64,000 nucleotides of DNA from assembly GCF_001556185.1 (NCBI RefSeq), contig NZ_LSIJ01000011.1, positions 21,658 through 85,657 on the forward strand, read 5' to 3'. Below the pieces are notes generated by a model. That model was not told the DNA's origin and did no database searches. It saw only the letters and a program-made list of their open reading frames with translations. The DNA is from Sphingomonas sp. CCH10-B3. GTDB lineage: Bacteria; Pseudomonadota; Alphaproteobacteria; Sphingomonadales; Sphingomonadaceae. This document shows positions 61,299 through 64,000 of this stretch, one piece after another; positions within the stretch are counted from its first letter, which is position 1, and the number at the start of each line of letters is the position of its first letter. The position numbers and the translations under genes are program-made.

Positions 61299-63788
61299 CT
61301 AGAGCAAACCTTGTCCCGGGTGCGGTAGCGCATCAAGTTTAGAAAGAAACACCGCTGTCGCCTCACAGGCGTCCATTACTGCACGGCCTCCGTAGCCCAG
61401 TTCTGAGTAAAATGGGTGACGATTGCACCTGCGTTCGTATTCCATCTTGAAGTAGGTGCTTAGCTCCGCGACAATCTGCCTCTTTGCTAACAACGGTAAG
61501 TCGGGCGCGTGGCTCCGATTCGACCAAGTCCACCCAATCTTCTCAGCAAGTTCCCTAGAAGATACTGCCAAATCAGGAGTTATCCCTGCAAGATATTCAA
61601 ACTTAGGCAGCAAAAACCGCATATGCACGAACCCGGCAGCATGTACCCTGACAGCATCGGACATTACAAGAGACTCTCGTAGCAAACTGTCTGGCTCAAT
61701 CAGCCCCCATTCAACCAGAGTTTCAATTGCAGCGAACGAGTCAAGTTCATCGTAACCTATTTGGCTCATTCGCTTCACCAGCGTCGCTACAAGAACGTAG
61801 CCTTCTTGTACAAAGTCTACGCGCTCCTTACGATTCTTTATCAGAAACTCTAAAATATCAGGTATCAAGAAATTACTTGGACGTGTCGCAGTATGTGCGA
61901 CGTGCAGAATATTTTTAACGTATCCTGATGAGCCGTTATAGTATTTGTACCTTCCCCTCATCAGGCTTTTTAACAAAACAAATTCTTTTAGTCCTGCACG
62001 CCCCGAGGCTAAGGCAATACCAGTGAGGTCGTTGGTAGGGACGTGAGGGGAAACCAATATGTCTGCGAACATGCCGAGTGCTCGGCGAACATCTTTTGCA
62101 ACTAAGCCTTCTAATATATGAGTTATATGTCTGTCTTTTCGTAAAAAAATAGCAGAATAAACCGCCGTTATAAATTCACCCACTCGATTTGCTGGATAGT
62201 TCAACGTAAAGCCATTATCTAACGTTATTTGATGCGTCTTTCCAAAATCGTTAGACATTTGATCTAATATAAGCTGCATTCTTTTCCGAATGACGGCGGA
62301 AAATCTAGGGGGTCTAATGTAGAAATTTATTGCATTTGAAAAGGCGTCGAGTGGCTTTTCGTCTTTGTGCGCTTCAAACGTCGCATCCCGTAGATTGACC
62401 AATATAAGACCACGAGTTAACTCTTTAAACCACTGGGCTGCTTCAAATATTTCGAGCTGCTGGTCACGCGATCGTTTGGCGACATTATCAAACACGCAAA
62501 CTAAGCCGAGTCCTCGCTCGCTTGAGAAATGTCGAGCTACACACTGCGCAAACTGTTCCGGATTTGCGGCCAAATCGGCGAGCATATCGAACCTGCGTGA
62601 CGAGTATTTCGGTGGATTCTCGACTTTGAGAGTTTTTGCAGGCCCACGTTCGAAACGACTTATTTCAACCGAAAATATCCGTTCCTGATATTCTTCAGAG
62701 TAAATATCTATCTCGTTCGTCGTTGAGAACGATTCGAGAAACTGCTCGCAAAGCCAATCGCGCAAGGAGGATCCTGGTGGGGGCGTGACATTGAAATTTA
62801 TAAACGCCCAAACTGTCTTACTCTTTGTCTCAGTCGGCAGCAAATACTTGTAATATCGGCGAATGAACGTGCTTTTTCCTGCTCCAACAGCGCCAATAAC
62901 TAACTGCACCCTACTTAAAGACGAAGGAGTCTTTGAAAACCTCGAAATCTCATTACTGATCCCAGACGCAGAGACGCGAGTTGTATCAATTTGTTCAACA
63001 GTATTACCAGCTACCTTTCGAGTGCGATCTTTCAAATATGTACTTAATACGCCTTCATAATTTGTAATTTCTTCAGTAGAAACATATGCCTTTTCAATAA
63101 CATCATCCGGGGTTTCGTCGCTATCAGCGCCAAAATACTTCGATATTGTTGGAAACAGCGCATAAGCAAACTCATTTACACCTAAAAGCTCGTTTAGTGC
63201 GTTTCGTCCGCCCATAAACCCGGAGACGCTGTGAAACCTTCTCGACAGTAATTTAGTAGATAGGTCGCTTGCGCGCCTGTCGAGATCATTGCGATTTATG
63301 CTAGATTGTAACACTGCGAGAGCGTTGCTTCCTATATTGATGTCTTGTACATCAAAAACGATAGCATCAATTTCGCTGTCAGCATAAGAGACGCCGATTT
63401 CAATACCATTTGTTGCAATCACGAGTTCGATAGGGTTTAGCTTTGGTGGATAACGCTTATTTATTTCGCTTGCATACATCCTAGCTTCTCTGAGGCCGAC
63501 TGATAGCGCAACGTCTGGTCCTTTGACTTCTATAATTAGAAGAGGAATGCCACGTTGCCATATCGAATAGTCAGGAATATAGCCGAACCGCTTTCCCGCC
63601 GACTTATCAATTTCAGTCGGACGCATGTATTCTTTAGTTCGTATCCATTCACTAGGTAATCCGAGATAACTCGGGTTGACAAGCAGAGGCAGGACAAACT
63701 TCTGCTCCACGTCGGATTCGTTGCGAAAGGTGGACGGTTCCAGTTCAGGCGAGCCAAGCTGCAATGCACCTTTCAAGAGCTTGGCCAC
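61299..63788 (-). CDS. HsdR-N-like nuclease fused to P-loop NTPase, candidate defence protein
   Basis: An 829-residue protein, GTG start, GGAGG nine bases upstream. Residues about 20-150 match a type I restriction HsdR N-terminal nuclease: Glu28 (SDVEQKF), Asp73 (GYIPDYSIW) and Glu87-x-Lys89 (LLIIEVKG) form a PD-(D/E)xK site. Residues about 290-590 are a P-loop NTPase: Walker A GAVGAGKS at 299-306, Walker B LVCVFDN with Asp434, arginine-containing LILVNLRD at 461-468, and a lid-like segment DVRRALGMFADILVS. The C-terminal 240 residues are helical without a known name. There is no helicase module, so it is not HsdR. The gene is far more AT-rich than all neighbours, indicating transfer. The architecture suggests a single-gene anti-phage system; this is inference. 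Confidence 0.75.
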   Translation of the reverse strand: MAKLLKGALQLGSPELEPSTFRNESDVEQKFVLPLLVNPSYLGLPSEWIRTKEYMRPTEIDKSAGKRFGYIPDYSIWQRGIPLLIIEVKGPDVALSVGLREARMYASEINKRYPPKLNPIELVIATNGIEIGVSYADSEIDAIVFDVQDINIGSNALAVLQSSINRNDLDRRASDLSTKLLSRRFHSVSGFMGGRNALNELLGVNEFAYALFPTISKYFGADSDETPDDVIEKAYVSTEEITNYEGVLSTYLKDRTRKVAGNTVEQIDTTRVSASGISNEISRFSKTPSSLSRVQLVIGAVGAGKSTFIRRYYKYLLPTETKSKTVWAFINFNVTPPPGSSLRDWLCEQFLESFSTTNEIDIYSEEYQERIFSVEISRFERGPAKTLKVENPPKYSSRRFDMLADLAANPEQFAQCVARHFSSERGLGLVCVFDNVAKRSRDQQLEIFEAAQWFKELTRGLILVNLRDATFEAHKDEKPLDAFSNAINFYIRPPRFSAVIRKRMQLILDQMSNDFGKTHQITLDNGFTLNYPANRVGEFITAVYSAIFLRKDRHITHILEGLVAKDVRRALGMFADILVSPHVPTNDLTGIALASGRAGLKEFVLLKSLMRGRYKYYNGSSGYVKNILHVAHTATRPSNFLIPDILEFLIKNRKERVDFVQEGYVLVATLVKRMSQIGYDELDSFAAIETLVEWGLIEPDSLLRESLVMSDAVRVHAAGFVHMRFLLPKFEYLAGITPDLAVSSRELAEKIGWTWSNRSHAPDLPLLAKRQIVAELSTYFKMEYERRCNRHPFYSELGYGGRAVMDACEATAVFLSKLDALPHPGQGLL

Positions 63789-63922
63789 GAACGTTTTCCT
63801 CCACTGAGGTTATAGGGTCGGACAGGTTGGGGCCTTGCGTCAAGCTCTAACGGAGAGTTGATATCGACTAAAGGCTGCCCAGATACTTCGCGGACCACCG
63901 TGCCGCCAATGCCAAGGGCTAA

Positions 63923-64000
63923 GCGCCGCGGCAAAGCCGCGTCGTCGGTCGCGGCTTTGCGCCGCGCCGGCCGGGCGCGCCCGCGCTTTGCGCGGCGCTG
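63923..64000 (+). repeat. GC-rich palindromic cluster at window end
   Basis: Overlapping inverted repeats such as GCGGCAAAGCCGC (63928-63940) and CGCGGCTTTGCGCCGCG, then GCGCGGCGC near the edge. With the AT-rich gene to the left, this marks an abrupt composition change. No reading frame is supported in 63789-64000; the element may continue beyond the window. Confidence 0.5.

Noticed and set aside
61299..63788. Type I restriction enzyme HsdR subunit
   Set aside because: Only the N-terminal nuclease-like part fits; helicase motifs are missing, the length is too short, and no HsdM or HsdS gene is present.
58327..63788. uvrA and the nuclease-NTPase as a functional pair
   Set aside because: They are convergent, differ strongly in base composition and share no regulatory region.

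Overview
The window is GC-rich, densely coded DNA from an alphaproteobacterium, most likely a member of the Sphingomonadaceae (Sphingomonas-like). The evidence is a CpdR-type receiver next to an N-formylglutamate amidohydrolase, a SapC-family gene, the style of the TCA and propionate genes, and several families of short palindromic repeats of the kind common in sphingomonads. No rRNA, CRISPR array, integrase or complete insertion sequence was seen. No gene-free gap exceeds about 240 bases.

Layout. 1-4.6 kb: end of a SapC-family gene, a candidate small RNA with its own promoter and terminator, N-formylglutamate amidohydrolase, cpdR, tRNA-Val(GAC) and a GH36 alpha-galactosidase. 4.8-15.1 kb: a propionyl-CoA to succinyl-CoA cluster (pccB, epimerase, enoyl-CoA hydratase, methylmalonyl-CoA mutase, bioB, pccA). 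Foreign-looking cargo is embedded in it: an orphan CdiI-like immunity gene, a VapBC pair and an AT-rich lipoprotein gene. 15.2-20 kb: a TolC/MacA/MacB-type tripartite exporter operon. 20-25.4 kb: a three-subunit molybdenum hydroxylase of the PaoABC type with its XdhC and MocA-like maturation genes. 25.5-32.2 kb: a glycerophosphodiesterase, phenylalanine hydroxylase, prmA, an SDR, and two coupled soluble chemoreceptor-like proteins with globin-like N-termini.

32.3-41.1 kb: succinate dehydrogenase, with sdhCDA separated from sdhB by 5.4 kb of unrelated genes, including a C13-type peptidase, a lactate-dehydrogenase-like flavoenzyme and a frameshifted lipoprotein gene. 41-43.5 kb: thioesterase, zapE and small genes. 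43.6-52 kb: mdh, sucD, sucA, sucB and lpdA. This block is interrupted by a 195-bp inverted-repeat element carrying a dead GIY-YIG nuclease fragment, by a second repeat cluster, and by a YfbM-family gene. 52-58 kb: a large c-type cytochrome, an alpha/beta hydrolase, a 971-residue RTX-type zinc metalloprotease and a small secreted protein. 58.3-61.3 kb: uvrA. 61.3-63.8 kb: a strikingly AT-rich gene for an 829-residue protein with an HsdR-N-like PD-(D/E)xK nuclease domain fused to a P-loop NTPase. It is the best candidate here for a poorly described (probably anti-phage) system.

The genes form a coherent central-metabolism neighbourhood. Propionyl-CoA is carboxylated by PccAB (biotin from BioB), epimerised and isomerised to succinyl-CoA. 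That product enters the TCA cycle, whose SucD, SucAB-Lpd, Sdh and Mdh enzymes are encoded further along. Recurrent palindromes lie between these genes and twice inside them, in frame, in pccA and uvrA.
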